NCBI RefSeq assembly: GCF_000820085.1
Contig: NZ_CDBN01000015.1
Coordinates: 155,363 to 219,362, forward strand
Length of the DNA stretch: 64,000 nucleotides
Source: Aeromonas sanarellii
Lineage (GTDB): Bacteria > Pseudomonadota > Gammaproteobacteria > Enterobacterales > Aeromonadaceae
Reading direction: 5' to 3'
Made by a program: the position numbers and the translations under genes. Position 1 is the stretch's first letter; every line of letters starts with the position of its first letter. Shown here piece by piece: positions 1 through 9,834 of the stretch. The notes under the pieces were generated by a model, which worked only from the letters and a program-made list of their open reading frames with translations, was not told the DNA's origin and did no database searches.

Positions 1-4
1 CGAT

Positions 5-835
5 TCAGACCGAGCGACGACGAAACACGGCATAAGCCAGCCACAGCGATACGCCTACCCACAACAACAGGCAGAGCCCGAGCAGCTCGGTGGGAAAGGG
101 CAATTCGCTGCCCAGAGAAAGAACCCCCAGCCCGCCACTCTCCCCCTCGAAGCCGGAGAGGTTGATCAGCCGGTAGATGTCCGCCGGATTGAGCAACAGC
201 AGCCAGGGCAGGAGGGTGGCGCTGAAGTGCCCCTCGCTCAGCACCAGCAGGGCCAGCAGCAGCAGATCGAACACCAGCACGAACAGGAACCAGACGCCCA
301 GCGCCAGCCCGGCGGCCCGGGACTTCTCGCTGACCTTGCTGCTCAGTACATAGGCCATGGCGAGGAAGACCCAGCCCAGCAGGGTCGACGACACCATGAA
401 ACGGCCGAACGCCCAGACCAGGGTGGAGAGGGAGATATCCTCCACCAGCACGGCGATGGCCAGGGCGGCGCAGCCAAAGCCGAGCAGCGTCGCCAGCGCC
501 AGGATCAGGCCATGGCCGACAAATTTGCCCATCAGGATCTGGCCGTGACCGAGGGGGTAGGTCAGCAGCAGCATCAGAGTGCCGCTCTCCTCCTCACCGA
601 CGATGGCGTCATAGGCCAGCAGCAAGGCGATGAGGGGCATCAGGAAGGTGGCGAGGCTCGCCAGACTCGCGATGGTGGCGGGGATGGAGGTAAACCCCAA
701 CTGGCCGGAGGCGGCGGCGCCGAGCCAGGCGATACCGACCGCCAGCACCGCAAACAGCAGGCTGATGGCCAGCAGCCAGCGGTTGCGCAGGCCATCGCTG
801 AACTCCTTGCGGGCAATGTTCCAGACCTGATTCAT
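5..835 (-). CDS. nosY: NosY, permease of the nitrous oxide reductase maturation ABC transporter
   Basis: Membrane subunit of the NosFY(D) ABC system that supports copper-sulfur site (CuZ) assembly in periplasmic N2O reductase. The 276-residue protein is an ABC-2 type permease: a short cytoplasmic start ([20 protein letters not shown]) followed by about six hydrophobic segments, including [20 protein letters not shown] and a leucine-rich C-terminal pair, ending in a basic tail. The start at 835 overlaps the nosF stop in an ATGA, indicating translational coupling; longer upstream readings lie inside nosF. It is the last nos gene visible, and nosL would be expected beyond the left edge. Identity rests on sequence type plus position directly after nosF. 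Confidence 0.9.
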   Translation of the reverse strand: MNQVWNIARKEFSDGLRNRWLLAISLLFAVLAVGIAWLGAAASGQLGFTSIPATIASLASLATFLMPLIALLLAYDAIVGEEESGTLMLLLTYPLGHGQILMGKFVGHGLILALATLLGFGCAALAIAVLVEDISLSTLVWAFGRFMVSSTLLGWVFLAMAYVLSSKVSEKSRAAGLALGVWFLFVLVFDLLLLALLVLSEGHFSATLLPWLLLLNPADIYRLINLSGFEGESGGLGVLSLGSELPFPTELLGLCLLLWVGVSLWLAYAVFRRRSV

Positions 836-1758
836 GGCAGTACCTCCTTGCGGTTCGCCTGATCGGCGCGCGCCATGTAGTGGCAATAGAGATCCTCCAG
901 CGAGGGTTGATGCACCTCGATGTCGCCCGGCTCGCATTCACGCAATAACTCGCGCAGCAGCGCCAGCTTGTGGCCGTTGTGCACCACCACTTCCAGGCTC
1001 TGTGCATCGAGCAGGCGCGTCTGGTGGCCCGCCCCCTGCCAGCGGTCACGCCAATGGTTGCCGTCCGCCAGCCCGTGAACGCGCATCCGTACCGGCAAGC
1101 CGGTGTCGGCGCGCAACTGGGCGAGGTCGCCCACGGCTTGCAAGCGGCCAGCGGCCAGAATGGCGACGCGATTGAGGTGAGCCTCCACCCCGGCGAGCGC
1201 ATGGGAGCAGAGGATGATGCTGGTGCCCCCCTGGCGCAGGCGATCGATCAGCTGATAGAGCTCCTGGGTGGCGATGGGATCCAGCCCCACCGTGGGTTCA
1301 TCGAGTAGCAGCAGGCGAGGCTCGCCGAGCAGTGCCTGGGCCAGGCCGAGCCGCTGGCGCATCCCCTTGGAGTAGGTCTTCACCCGGCGATCCGCCGCGT
1401 GGCCGAGCCCGACCTGATCCAGCAACCCCGCCACCTGTGTGGGGGCCGCCCCCCGCAGACGGGCGAAATGGGCGAGGGTCTCCCGCCCCGTGAGCTGCGG
1501 ATAGAAGGTCACGTTCTCCGGCAAATAACCAAGCTGACGCCGCACCTCGAGATCCTGCGGCTGGCCACCGAGCACCTCGACCCTGCCCTCGCTGGGCGTC
1601 AGCAGGCCGAGGATCAGCTTCATGCTGGTGGTCTTGCCCGCGCCGTTATGGCCAAACAGCCCCAGTACCTCCCCCTCGTGCAGGCTCAGGTTCAAGTCCT
1701 GCAATATGGTCATGCCCGCGATGCGCTGGTGCACGCCCTGAATGTCGACCGCCTTCAT
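832..1758 (-). CDS. nosF: NosF, ATPase of the nitrous oxide reductase maturation ABC transporter
   Basis: Cytoplasmic ATPase that powers NosY/NosD during N2O reductase maturation. The 308-residue protein shows Walker A GHNGAGKT (residues 36-43), ABC signature YSKGM (129-133) and Walker B LLLLDEP (149-155), followed by a switch histidine in ILCSHAL. Its length and C-terminal extension are usual for NosF. The start ATG overlaps the nosD stop by four bases (ATGA) and its own stop overlaps the nosY start, so nosD-F-Y is tightly coupled. The Walker and signature motifs are seen directly; the specific transport role is established for the family and inferred here from operon position. Confidence 0.93.
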   Translation of the reverse strand: MKAVDIQGVHQRIAGMTILQDLNLSLHEGEVLGLFGHNGAGKTTSMKLILGLLTPSEGRVEVLGGQPQDLEVRRQLGYLPENVTFYPQLTGRETLAHFARLRGAAPTQVAGLLDQVGLGHAADRRVKTYSKGMRQRLGLAQALLGEPRLLLLDEPTVGLDPIATQELYQLIDRLRQGGTSIILCSHALAGVEAHLNRVAILAAGRLQAVGDLAQLRADTGLPVRMRVHGLADGNHWRDRWQGAGHQTRLLDAQSLEVVVHNGHKLALLRELLRECEPGDIEVHQPSLEDLYCHYMARADQANRKEVLP

Positions 1759-3089
1759 GAGGGATCCTCCTGTTTCTGATGCACCTGAATGGCGGGAGGC
1801 CGCATCAGCGGGTGGCTATCCTGCACGCCGGGCGACTTGATGATGGGGAAGGCGCGCTGGGCCCAGCGCAGCACCTCGATACCGGGGCTGTTCATCAGCA
1901 GCCGGACCTGCGGGTAGAGCCAGAGCAGCCTGTCCACGTTGTCGTTCGGTTCGTAGGCCACCTCGCCCAGGCCGTCGTCGTTGCGATCCCAGCCCAGATA
2001 ATCGCTCCAGTAGTTGCCGCGCCCCTCCACCGACCACTCCTGCCGCCGGGAGGCGACATATTTCACCTGCTGCCGGTTGTCGATGAAGGCGTTGTCGCTG
2101 ATGCGGTTATCCTCCGAACCGGCCGTGAGATGGATGCCGAGCGTGCTGCGCTCAAATCGGTTGCGCTCGATGCGGTTGAACAACGAGTTGTAGATAAACA
2201 GTGCCTTGCCCTCGGAGCCGGAGCTTGCTGTCATCGCCATGTCCTCACCCGAGCCGCCGTCACGCACGCCCGTGACCAGGTTGTCCGTGAGGATGGAATA
2301 GGTGATGTAGTTCATCAGGATCCCGTAGTTTTGATCCTGCTCGGAGCGGTTGCCGATCACGGTCAGCTTGCGACTCTGCATGAGCGCGTAACCGGTGCGG
2401 GTACGGCGGGTCAGGTTGCCCACCACCCTGTTGTCGTTGGAAAACATGTAATGAATGCCGTAGCGCAGATCCTCCAGCCGATTGCCTTCGAGGCTGTTGC
2501 CGTTGGAGGTGTCGATATAGATGCCATCGCGAGCGTGGCGTACCCGATTGCCGATGACCCGCGCCCCGTGCACCGCATAGAGATGGATGCCATTGCCGCG
2601 ATCCTGGGAGCGGATCCGCGGATCTCCCTCGATGACATTCTCCAGCAGGCTGACGTTGCTCGTGCCATCCACCCAGATCCCGCTGGCCGGTCCTTGCATC
2701 CGGTTCGCCTGCACCCTGGCGCGGGTGGCTTCCCGCTGGATGAAGACGGCGGCATTGAGCTGGGTGAGGTTGTTACCCCAGTTGGTCAGGGTGCAACCCT
2801 GCACCGTCACGTCCGGCGCGGCGATGGTGAGGGCATTGCCCTCCCCCTCGGCATCGAGCACCGCCCCCGCCTCGCAACTGAGCGTCAGGGATGCTTCGAT
2901 ACGAAACTGCCCCCGGTACTCACCGGCAGGCAGACGCCAGCGCGCCTCGCCATCGGGTTGCAGGGGCAGGGAGCGAATGGATTGAGGTGCCGCACAGGCG
3001 GCCCCGATGCAGGAACAGCCCAGCACCCACAGCGCAACGGTGCGCCAAAGCCGCCTTGGCAAAGCCGGTAAGACCGAGAGAGGGTTCAT
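1755..3089 (-). CDS. nosD: NosD, periplasmic copper-processing beta-helix protein
   Basis: Periplasmic maturation factor of the NosDFY complex, needed to build the CuZ centre of NosZ. The 444-residue product starts with an export signal (basic LPRRLWR, hydrophobic core, AACA-AP cleavage region). It then shows many short repeats of the right-handed beta-helix/carbohydrate-binding type ([49 protein letters not shown]), the hallmark of NosD. I chose the ATG at 3089 because AGGA lies eight bases upstream and the signal peptide begins there; an ATG three codons earlier (3098) is possible. It lies 55 bp after nosZ and overlaps nosF by four bases. Confidence 0.92.
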   Translation of the reverse strand: MNPLSVLPALPRRLWRTVALWVLGCSCIGAACAAPQSIRSLPLQPDGEARWRLPAGEYRGQFRIEASLTLSCEAGAVLDAEGEGNALTIAAPDVTVQGCTLTNWGNNLTQLNAAVFIQREATRARVQANRMQGPASGIWVDGTSNVSLLENVIEGDPRIRSQDRGNGIHLYAVHGARVIGNRVRHARDGIYIDTSNGNSLEGNRLEDLRYGIHYMFSNDNRVVGNLTRRTRTGYALMQSRKLTVIGNRSEQDQNYGILMNYITYSILTDNLVTGVRDGGSGEDMAMTASSGSEGKALFIYNSLFNRIERNRFERSTLGIHLTAGSEDNRISDNAFIDNRQQVKYVASRRQEWSVEGRGNYWSDYLGWDRNDDGLGEVAYEPNDNVDRLLWLYPQVRLLMNSPGIEVLRWAQRAFPIIKSPGVQDSHPLMRPPAIQVHQKQEDPS

Positions 3090-3144
3090 GTCCAACATCC
3101 TGAAAATGCGGGTGGCGCCTGCCCGGCACCACCCTGGCCCATGG

Positions 3145-5052
3145 TCAGGCCGGTTCGACCAGCATGCGACCAACCATTTCCATGTGGAGCGCATGGCAGA
3201 ACCAGCTGCAATAGTACCAATGCAGGCCTGGCTTATCGGCGGTGAAGGTGATGGAGGAGGTCTGCTGCGGGCTGATCTCCATGCTGACACCGTGGTTGAC
3301 CATGACGAAGCCGTGGCTGACATCCTCGATCTGATCGATGTTGGTGATCACCACCGTGACCTCATCCCCCTGCTTGACCTTGAACTCGGTGATGCCGTAG
3401 GCCGGGGCCGACGAGGTCATATAGACCCGCACCTTGTTGCCATCGCGGATCACCTTGTTGTCGGTCTCCAGCTTGATGCCGTCCTTCGTCGCCATCTCGA
3501 CGGTCGGGGCGAAGAAGGGATCCTTGCGATCCCACAGCTTGCGGGTCTTGATCTGATCCCGGCGGGCCAGGATGCAGTCGTGGGGCTCGGCGAAGGTGGG
3601 GCCGTCATGCACCAGCTTCATTTCCTCGCCGGAGATGTCGATCAGCTGATCGTTTTCCGGGTGGAGCGGCCCGGTGGGCAGGAAGCGATCCTTCGAGAAC
3701 TTGCACAGCGCCACCAGCCACTTGCCATCGGCTTCGCTGGTCTCGGTCAGGGACGCATGGATGTGGCCGGGCTGGTACTGCACGTCGAGCTTCTGTCTGA
3801 TGTAGTCCACCTTCTCGCCGTTGTAGGCGCGCACGGCGTCGGCCATGTTCCACTTCACGACCTGACTGTCGATGAACAGGGTGGTATAGGCGTTGCCGCG
3901 ACCGTCGAAGGTGGTGTGTAGCGGGCCCAGGCCCAGCTCCGGCTCGGCCGCGATCACCTCGCGCGGATCCTTGAACTTGCCGGCGAACAGATCGTCGAGC
4001 TTGGCGATCTCGATCATGCTCACGGTCGGTGACAGCTTGCCGTTGGCGATGAAGTACTTGCCATCGGACGAGGTGTTGCAGCCGTGCGGGTTTTTCGGCA
4101 CCGGGATGTAGCGGGTCAGCTCGGAACCTTCCCGACCATCCACCACCGGCACCTTGCTGTCACCCAGCGTCACGAACTTGCCCGCCTTGACGGCCGCCTC
4201 GATGCGCGGGATGTTGAAGACCACCACCCAGTCGCGCTCGTTGCGCATCATGCCGCCCAGATCGTAGGCCTTCTCCGAGTTGTAGCAGGTAGACGCCGCA
4301 TAGGTGCCGGTGTAGTCGGCATCGGTGTTATCCAGGTTGCCATCGACAATCACCTGGAAGGCCATCTCCATCTTCTCGGCATCGATGACGTTGAACAGGG
4401 TGTAGCTGTTCTTGCTCTGCAGATCGAAGGTGGTGCCATCATTGGGATGGGGAATCACGAATTCGGCGTTGGCAAACACGTACTTGGTGTGAGGCACCTT
4501 CTGCAGGCGCAAGCCGTGAATGGCCTGGACATTGGGCACCGTCAGCATCTTGTCGCACTTCATGATATCCAGCCGGATGCGGGCGACCCGGCTATTGGCC
4601 TTGTCGTTGATGAAGAGGTACTTGCCGTCGTACTTGCCGTCGGTCATGGAGATGTGGGGGTGATGGCAATCGCCATTCAGGAACCTGGCGCTCTCCCCCA
4701 TGATGTGGCGGCTCTCGTTGGTCAGGCCCCAGCCGGTGGCGGAATCGATGTTGAACACCGGGATCCGCATCAGCTCGCGCATGGAGGGGATGCCCATGAC
4801 CCGTACTTCGCCCTGATGGCCGCCACTCCAGAAGCCGTAGTAGTCATCCAGATCGCCCGGCGCGACATGAATGTTTTGCTTGGCCTCGGAGACGGCCGCC
4901 GCCCAGCTCTCCCGGCTCATCACAGCGCCACCGAAGGCCGTGGTCGCCAAGGCGGCCCCCGTCAGCGCACCCGCCCCCTTGAAGAAGCTACGACGGCTGA
5001 GGCCGCCTTGACTCAGCTCCTGCTCGGTGTTGTCAGGATACTTATCACTCAT
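3145..5052 (-). CDS. nosZ: NosZ, nitrous oxide reductase (Tat-exported, clade I type)
   Basis: Periplasmic multicopper enzyme reducing N2O to N2. The 635-residue protein has a twin-arginine signal (SRRSFFKG, about residues 19-26), as in clade I NosZ, then a seven-bladed beta-propeller carrying the CuZ histidines (for example HHPHIS, NPHGC, GPLHTT, GHIHAS and EPHDC regions). The C-terminal cupredoxin domain has the CuA ligands C615, C619, H623 and M626 in CSWFCHALHMEM. AAGGAG lies seven bases ahead of the ATG. It follows nosR by 65 bp in a nosRZDFY operon. All residues expected for an active enzyme are visible. Confidence 0.96.
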   Translation of the reverse strand: MSDKYPDNTEQELSQGGLSRRSFFKGAGALTGAALATTAFGGAVMSRESWAAAVSEAKQNIHVAPGDLDDYYGFWSGGHQGEVRVMGIPSMRELMRIPVFNIDSATGWGLTNESRHIMGESARFLNGDCHHPHISMTDGKYDGKYLFINDKANSRVARIRLDIMKCDKMLTVPNVQAIHGLRLQKVPHTKYVFANAEFVIPHPNDGTTFDLQSKNSYTLFNVIDAEKMEMAFQVIVDGNLDNTDADYTGTYAASTCYNSEKAYDLGGMMRNERDWVVVFNIPRIEAAVKAGKFVTLGDSKVPVVDGREGSELTRYIPVPKNPHGCNTSSDGKYFIANGKLSPTVSMIEIAKLDDLFAGKFKDPREVIAAEPELGLGPLHTTFDGRGNAYTTLFIDSQVVKWNMADAVRAYNGEKVDYIRQKLDVQYQPGHIHASLTETSEADGKWLVALCKFSKDRFLPTGPLHPENDQLIDISGEEMKLVHDGPTFAEPHDCILARRDQIKTRKLWDRKDPFFAPTVEMATKDGIKLETDNKVIRDGNKVRVYMTSSAPAYGITEFKVKQGDEVTVVITNIDQIEDVSHGFVMVNHGVSMEISPQQTSSITFTADKPGLHWYYCSWFCHALHMEMVGRMLVEPA

Positions 5053-5117
5053 AAACCGACTCCTTTATCATTTTCAGACGGGGCGAACGGACTCGCCTCG
5101 CGATGGTTATTGGTTAT

Positions 5118-7295
5118 TCAGGTTTCAATTGAGGTGACAGGTATCCGTTCAGTGCCCACCTGTCCTTGGGCGCCACGCTTGGCCTGCTTGTTTTTCATCA
5201 CCAGTGGCAGGCACTTGCGCTCGTTGTGATAGGTCATCTGGCAATCGAGGCAATAGTGGCATTCGTTGGCATTGATCCGTCCATCCGGGTGGATGGCCTG
5301 GATCTCGCACTCCTTGGCGCAGAGCTGGCAGGGGCTGCCACACTCCTTGCGACGCTTGAGCCAGTCGAACTGGCGCAGCTTGGTGGGGATCGCCAGCGCG
5401 GCCCCCAGCGGGCAGATGTAACGGCAGTAGAGCTTGCGGGTGAAGAGGTTGATCACCAGCAGCAGCACGGCGTACAGCACGAACCACCACTGCCGATCGA
5501 AGCCGAGGATGATGGCCGTCTTGAAGGGCTCCACTTCGGCGGCCTGCTCGGCCATCTGCATCGACTCCAGCGAGATGCCGAACAGCACCAGCAGGATGAT
5601 GTATTTGATGGCCCAGAGCCGTTCATGCACGGCGAAGGGCAGCTCGAACTGGCGGACCTTCAGCTTGCGGGCCCCTTCGTTGATCAGCTCCTGCAGGGCG
5701 CCAAACGGGCAGAGCCAGCCACAGAAGACGCCGCGGCCCCAGAGCAGGATAGTGGCGGCGGCGAAGGTCCAGAGGATGAAGATGACGGGATCGGTGAGGA
5801 ACAGCTCCCAGCGAAAATCCTGGAACAGCGCATGGACGAAGGTCAGCACATTGACCACCGAGAGCTGTCCCAGCGCATACCAGCCGATGTAGGTCAGGGT
5901 GAACAGCAGGTAGCCACGGCGCAGCCAGTGCAGGAAATGGGGTCGCCGGGTGAAGCGATCCTGGAAGAACAGGATGGCGGTGAGCAGCAATAGCGCGAGC
6001 CCGATGATGCCGATCTGCACGCTCTTCTGGTACCAGATCTTCGCCCACATCGGTCGCGCGGCCTCTTCGGCGGCGGCCAGCTCCTCGGCACTCGGCAGGG
6101 GTCTTGTCAGATAGGACTCGGGCAACTGGTAGGGGAGCTCGAAACTGCTGAAGACACTCTTGATGGGACCGGTCTGACGACGCACCAGCAGCTCCAGACT
6201 CCAGGGTGAACCAGGATCGAAGGCGGTATGGGCGCGGATGGTGAAGATGGCCATCTCGCCAAACGTCGGCATCCCCCCGGCGTAGACATCATCGAGGCGC
6301 TGGAAGTCCAGATCGCGGAAGCTGATGGTGTCGCCGAACTGGCGCAGTTGCACCCGATCGAAGATGCCGCCACGCACATAGCCCGATCCCTTGAAGGAGT
6401 ACTCCCCGCTGCCCAGCACGGCGATGGCCTGCTCGCCGGGTTTGAGCCCCTCCATCAGTGCCTGATACTGTTTTTCACCCAGCAGGTTGCGGCCTATGGT
6501 CGGTGGGTTCAGATGAGTGACGTAGAGATCGATGAAGGGATCGCTGGCCCGCTCGGCCGGGGCGGTGCCGACACCTTCTGCCTCCGTGCCCTTGAACGCC
6601 TCGTCGACCTGACCACGGGTCAGGTGCAGCCGACGGATGGCGCCATTGCCGGTGAGACCGGTCCAATCGAGGGGCTCATAGAGGTCGCTACGCACCAGAG
6701 CGGGTTTGGGTCTCGCCCCCCCCTGCTCCTTGACCAGCCCCAGGGACAGCGCGACCTTGTGCGCCCCGTGCATGACGATCTCGTTGACCACCATGGCGGT
6801 GACGGTCGCACCGGTGATGGCATCGATGGTGACCGCATCCGGGTCGCTGGAGTGGCCGACCACCACCCGTTGCCCGACGCCGACACCTTTGTATCCGGCG
6901 CTGAAGTCATGCAGCTTCGCTTCCGGGATCCCCACCAGCAGGATCGGCTCATGGTGCTCGAGCACATAGGCATCGACGATCACGCCCTTGGGGTCGAGCA
7001 GTATCTGCATGTTGATCGGCTTGCCCGAATAGGCGGGGATGTTGACGACATCGATGGTCTGGAAGGCATAGCCCGTCGGTTTGCCCCCTTTGGTCAGGGT
7101 GCGCACCTGATAGGGACCGCTGGCCCTGGAAAGGACGGCGCCCGGAAAGAACTGCTCGATGCGGGTCTGCTCGACTGGGTACGTTTTGGCGGTGAGACTC
7201 AGGCTGGGGAGGAGCAGCAAGGTCATCAACAGCAATGCCCAGAGGTGGGATAACGAGAGCAATGGGTAAGGTCCTGATCGCATCATCATATTCAT
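5118..7295 (-). CDS. nosR: NosR, FMN-binding, iron-sulfur membrane protein of N2O respiration
   Basis: Membrane flavoprotein that delivers electrons to NosZ and is required for its expression. The 725-residue product has an N-terminal signal, a periplasmic FMN-binding domain (ITGATVTAMVVNE, with the threonine for covalent FMN), several membrane segments, two CxxxCP motifs (CGWLCPFG and CRYICPLG) and a C-terminal ferredoxin-like cluster region (CQLCAKECE and CHYCLDC). The ATG at 7295 is preceded closely by GGAAAGGGG; further in-frame ATGs at 7289, 7286 and 7283 are possible starts. It is the first gene of the nos operon and has an FNR-like box about 100 bp upstream. Confidence 0.95.
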   Translation of the reverse strand: MNMMMRSGPYPLLSLSHLWALLLMTLLLLPSLSLTAKTYPVEQTRIEQFFPGAVLSRASGPYQVRTLTKGGKPTGYAFQTIDVVNIPAYSGKPINMQILLDPKGVIVDAYVLEHHEPILLVGIPEAKLHDFSAGYKGVGVGQRVVVGHSSDPDAVTIDAITGATVTAMVVNEIVMHGAHKVALSLGLVKEQGGARPKPALVRSDLYEPLDWTGLTGNGAIRRLHLTRGQVDEAFKGTEAEGVGTAPAERASDPFIDLYVTHLNPPTIGRNLLGEKQYQALMEGLKPGEQAIAVLGSGEYSFKGSGYVRGGIFDRVQLRQFGDTISFRDLDFQRLDDVYAGGMPTFGEMAIFTIRAHTAFDPGSPWSLELLVRRQTGPIKSVFSSFELPYQLPESYLTRPLPSAEELAAAEEAARPMWAKIWYQKSVQIGIIGLALLLLTAILFFQDRFTRRPHFLHWLRRGYLLFTLTYIGWYALGQLSVVNVLTFVHALFQDFRWELFLTDPVIFILWTFAAATILLWGRGVFCGWLCPFGALQELINEGARKLKVRQFELPFAVHERLWAIKYIILLVLFGISLESMQMAEQAAEVEPFKTAIILGFDRQWWFVLYAVLLLVINLFTRKLYCRYICPLGAALAIPTKLRQFDWLKRRKECGSPCQLCAKECEIQAIHPDGRINANECHYCLDCQMTYHNERKCLPLVMKNKQAKRGAQGQVGTERIPVTSIET

Positions 7296-7371
7296 ATGCC
7301 CCTTTCCGCCAGAGTCCCGTGAGATGCCAACCTGCGTTGCTGCCAAAATCCGTGCCCTGCTCACAACGCTC

Positions 7372-7384
7372 AATGGTAACCATT
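7372..7384. promoter_or_regulatory. 13-bp perfect palindrome in the nosR leader
   Basis: AATGGTAACCATT is a perfect inverted repeat around a central A. A related, looser arrangement (CCAT-GGTTA-ATGG) begins about ten bases further upstream and overlaps the FNR-like box. The position between the predicted activator site and nosR suggests an operator or a second regulator site. No cognate regulator is identified. Confidence 0.35.
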
Positions 7385-7396
7385 TAAAACCCATGG

Positions 7397-7410
7397 TTAA
7401 TGGAGATCAA
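7397..7410. promoter_or_regulatory. FNR/ANR-type binding site upstream of nosR
   Basis: TTAATGGAGATCAA matches the FNR consensus TTGAT-N4-ATCAA at nine of ten specified positions. It sits 102 bp upstream of the nosR start and 178 bp upstream of fumC, between the divergent genes. FNR-family control of nosR in response to low oxygen is well known in denitrifiers. Which of the two genes uses this site is inferred from nosR biology. Confidence 0.7.
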
Positions 7411-7588
7411 CCTAAATAGACAACTGAGTTGCATAATTGAAAGCACCATCACACTTATGCCCGCGAATCTCATGTCGGAGCGCAACCTTTGGTCATTGAT
7501 CGGGTTGATGCCCTTTGTCGGACGGATACTGGCCTCGGCCTCGCTTTATGGTCATGCTAGGGAACACCCAATCGGCAGGAGAGCGCAG

Positions 7589-8980
7589 ATGAACATCAGG
7601 ATGGAAAGAGACAGCCTGGGGGAGATAGCCGTCCCGGCGGACAGACTCTGGGGCGCCCAGACCCAGCGCTCCCTGCACCACTTCAACATCTCGGGGGAGC
7701 GCCAGCCCAGGGAGATCATCCATGCCCTGGCCCGCATCAAGTCCGCCTGCGCCCGGGTCAACCACGCCCTGGGACTGCTGCCCGCGCGCAAGGCCCAGGC
7801 CATCATGGCGGCCGCCGACGAGGTCCTGTGCGGCCAGCACGACGCCGAGTTTCCCCTGATGGTGTGGCAGACCGGCTCCGGCACCCAGACCAACATGAAC
7901 CTCAACGAGGTGCTGGCGAACCGGGCCAGCGAGCTGCTCGGCGGCCCCCGTGGCGAGGGGCGGCTGGTGCACCCCAACGACGAGGTGAACAAGAGCCAGT
8001 CCAGCAACGACGTCTTCCCGAGCGCCATGAACCTGGCCGCCGTCTCCGCCATCACGGGCCGGCTGCTGCCGGCGCTCATCGCGCTCAAGGAGACGCTGGC
8101 CAGCAAGGCCGCCGCCTTCGACGACATCGTCAAGATTGGCCGCACCCATCTGCAGGATGCGACGCCCCTCACCCTGGGGCAGGAGATCTCCGGCTGGGTC
8201 GCCCAGCTCGGTCAGGGGGAACGCCACATCCGGGCCGCCCTGCCCCATCTGTACGAGCTGGCGCTCGGCGGCACGGCGGTGGGCACCGGCCTCAACTGCC
8301 CCCCAGGTTTCGCCGAGGCGGTGGCCAGGACCCTGGCCGAGCAGACCGGTCTGCCGCTGGTGAGCGCCCCCAACAAGTTCGAAGCCCTGGCGGCGAGCGA
8401 TGCCCAGGTCCATGCCCACGGCGCCCTCAAGACGCTGGCGGCCTCCCTCATGAAGATCGCCAACGACGTGCGCTGGCTCGCGAGCGGCCCCCGCAGCGGG
8501 CTGGGGGAACTCATCATCCCGGAAAACGAGCCCGGCTCCTCCATCATGCCGGGCAAGGTCAACCCGACCCAGAGCGAGGCGCTCACCATGCTGTGCGCCC
8601 AGGTGATGGGCAACGACGTGGCCATCAACATCGGCGGCGCCAGCGGCAACTTCGAGCTCAATGTGTTCAGGCCGATGATCGCTTACAACGTCCTGCAGAG
8701 CGTGCGGCTGCTGGCGGACGGCATGAAGAGCTTCAACGAGCACTGCGCCCTCGGCATCAGCCCGAACCGGGCTCGCATCGACGAGCTGCTGGCCCGATCC
8801 CTGATGCTGGTGACGGCCCTCAACCCCCACATCGGCTACGACAAGGCGGCCGAGATCGCCAAGCGCGCGCACCACGAGGGGCTGAGCCTGCGGGAGGCGG
8901 CCATCGCCTCGGGCCACCTCACGGCGCAGCAGTTCGATGCCTGGGTGGTGCCTGCCGACATGGTGGGGAGGGGCAAATAA
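7589..8980 (+). CDS. fumC: Class II fumarate hydratase FumC
   Basis: TCA cycle enzyme converting fumarate and malate; the oxygen-stable, iron-free class II form. The 463-residue protein has the superfamily signature [11 protein letters not shown] (about residues 315-325), the substrate-binding [13 protein letters not shown] stretch and the [12 protein letters not shown] motif. The ATG at 7589 has AGGAG seven bases upstream and matches the normal FumC start ([13 protein letters not shown]); the upstream extension in the same frame looks noncoding. It is divergent from nosR and followed by a GC-rich hairpin. An FNR-like box lies in the shared upstream region, but control of fumC by it is only a possibility. 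Confidence 0.96.
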   Translation: MNIRMERDSLGEIAVPADRLWGAQTQRSLHHFNISGERQPREIIHALARIKSACARVNHALGLLPARKAQAIMAAADEVLCGQHDAEFPLMVWQTGSGTQTNMNLNEVLANRASELLGGPRGEGRLVHPNDEVNKSQSSNDVFPSAMNLAAVSAITGRLLPALIALKETLASKAAAFDDIVKIGRTHLQDATPLTLGQEISGWVAQLGQGERHIRAALPHLYELALGGTAVGTGLNCPPGFAEAVARTLAEQTGLPLVSAPNKFEALAASDAQVHAHGALKTLAASLMKIANDVRWLASGPRSGLGELIIPENEPGSSIMPGKVNPTQSEALTMLCAQVMGNDVAINIGGASGNFELNVFRPMIAYNVLQSVRLLADGMKSFNEHCALGISPNRARIDELLARSLMLVTALNPHIGYDKAAEIAKRAHHEGLSLREAAIASGHLTAQQFDAWVVPADMVGRGK

Positions 8981-9026
8981 GGCGCGATTTCGGGAGCACG
9001 GATAGCGGGATCACAAATAAACAGAA

Positions 9027-9047
9027 GGGGCGCCGCGGCGCCCCTTT
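9027..9047. terminator. Terminator between fumC and the VOC gene
   Basis: Perfect inverted repeat GGGGCGCC/GGCGCCCC (9027-9044) around GC, followed by TTT. It lies between the convergent 3' ends of fumC and the VOC-family gene, so it may serve both. Confidence 0.6.
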
Positions 9048-9065
9048 CCATTCACCGGCAGGGAC

Positions 9066-9503
9066 TCAGCTCTTGCTCTCGCAGTTGAACATCCAGTGGG
9101 TGCCGAACTTGTCCACCAAGGATCCGAAATAGGCCCCCCAGAACATCTCCGCCAGCGGCATCTCCACCTTGCCCCCTTCGGCCAGAACCGCGAACAGGCG
9201 ATCGGTCTCGGCCCGGCTGTCCGGCTCCAGGTTGAGGTAGCTGTTGTTGCCCTGCACCAGGGTGAAGCCCATGCTGGCCGGGGCATCGGTGCCCATCAGC
9301 ACATGACCGCCGAGGATGGGCAGCGCCACGTGCATCACCAGCTCCCCGTCCTCCTGGGACAGGGGGGGCTGGTCCGGGCAGCCGGGGGAATCCTTGAAGC
9401 GGTGGATGGGACCGGCGAAGTCGCCGCCGAACACCTCGCGATAGAAGAGGAAGGCCGCCTCCGTCTCCCGGGCAAAATTGAGATAGGTACTGACACGCGC
9501 CAT
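9066..9503 (-). CDS. PhnB-like VOC (glyoxalase/bleomycin-resistance fold) protein
   Basis: A 145-residue member of the vicinal oxygen chelate superfamily, closest in style to the PhnB/3-demethylubiquinone-methyltransferase-like group. It begins MARVSTYLNFARETEAAFLFYREVFGG and ends with the typical MFWGAYFGSLVDKFGTHWMFNCE region. The paired beta-alpha-beta repeats and the tail motif WGAYFGSLxDxFGxxW are diagnostic. The ATG at 9503 has GGAG six bases upstream. The substrate is unknown for most of this group. It is transcribed toward fumC from the long AT-rich region that also holds the putA control signals, and its own leader may contain a terminator-like hairpin. Confidence 0.85.
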   Translation of the reverse strand: MARVSTYLNFARETEAAFLFYREVFGGDFAGPIHRFKDSPGCPDQPPLSQEDGELVMHVALPILGGHVLMGTDAPASMGFTLVQGNNSYLNLEPDSRAETDRLFAVLAEGGKVEMPLAEMFWGAYFGSLVDKFGTHWMFNCESKS

Positions 9504-9654
9504 GGGTTTCTCCTTGTCACCGATAGCTGGCCCCTTTGGCCAGCTATCAGCATAGAAGAGCCCGCTCATTGCCAGACCCGGATCCGCTTGCCCCCCTCTA
9601 TATGAGGCAGAGGGCGTCGGCTCCCTCATCGGCACAGAGTCGGTCTCACCCGCA

Positions 9655-9684
9655 AAAAGAGCAACCCACCCCAAGGTGGGTTGC
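9655..9684 (-). terminator. Minus-strand intrinsic terminator or attenuator ahead of the VOC gene
   Basis: GCAACCCACC and GGTGGGTTGC form a perfect 10-bp stem with a four-base loop (9661-9684). Read on the minus strand it is followed by CTCTTTTTG, a good intrinsic terminator. No minus-strand gene ends here; the VOC gene begins 150 bp further on. It may therefore attenuate that gene or end a short transcript. The right arm also contains a GTTGCA motif. Confidence 0.55.
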
Positions 9685-9834
9685 ACCCCCTCCCCGTTCA
9701 AAAGATATATCTCCAAGTCATTAATAATGCAGTGAAAAAATGGAGAGTAGCGATGTTGAAGGGTGTCTTACGGAGATGGATGTGATGGATAAATTCAACA
9801 ATGTAGCCAGTACATTAAAATTTCTAGCTTGAAG

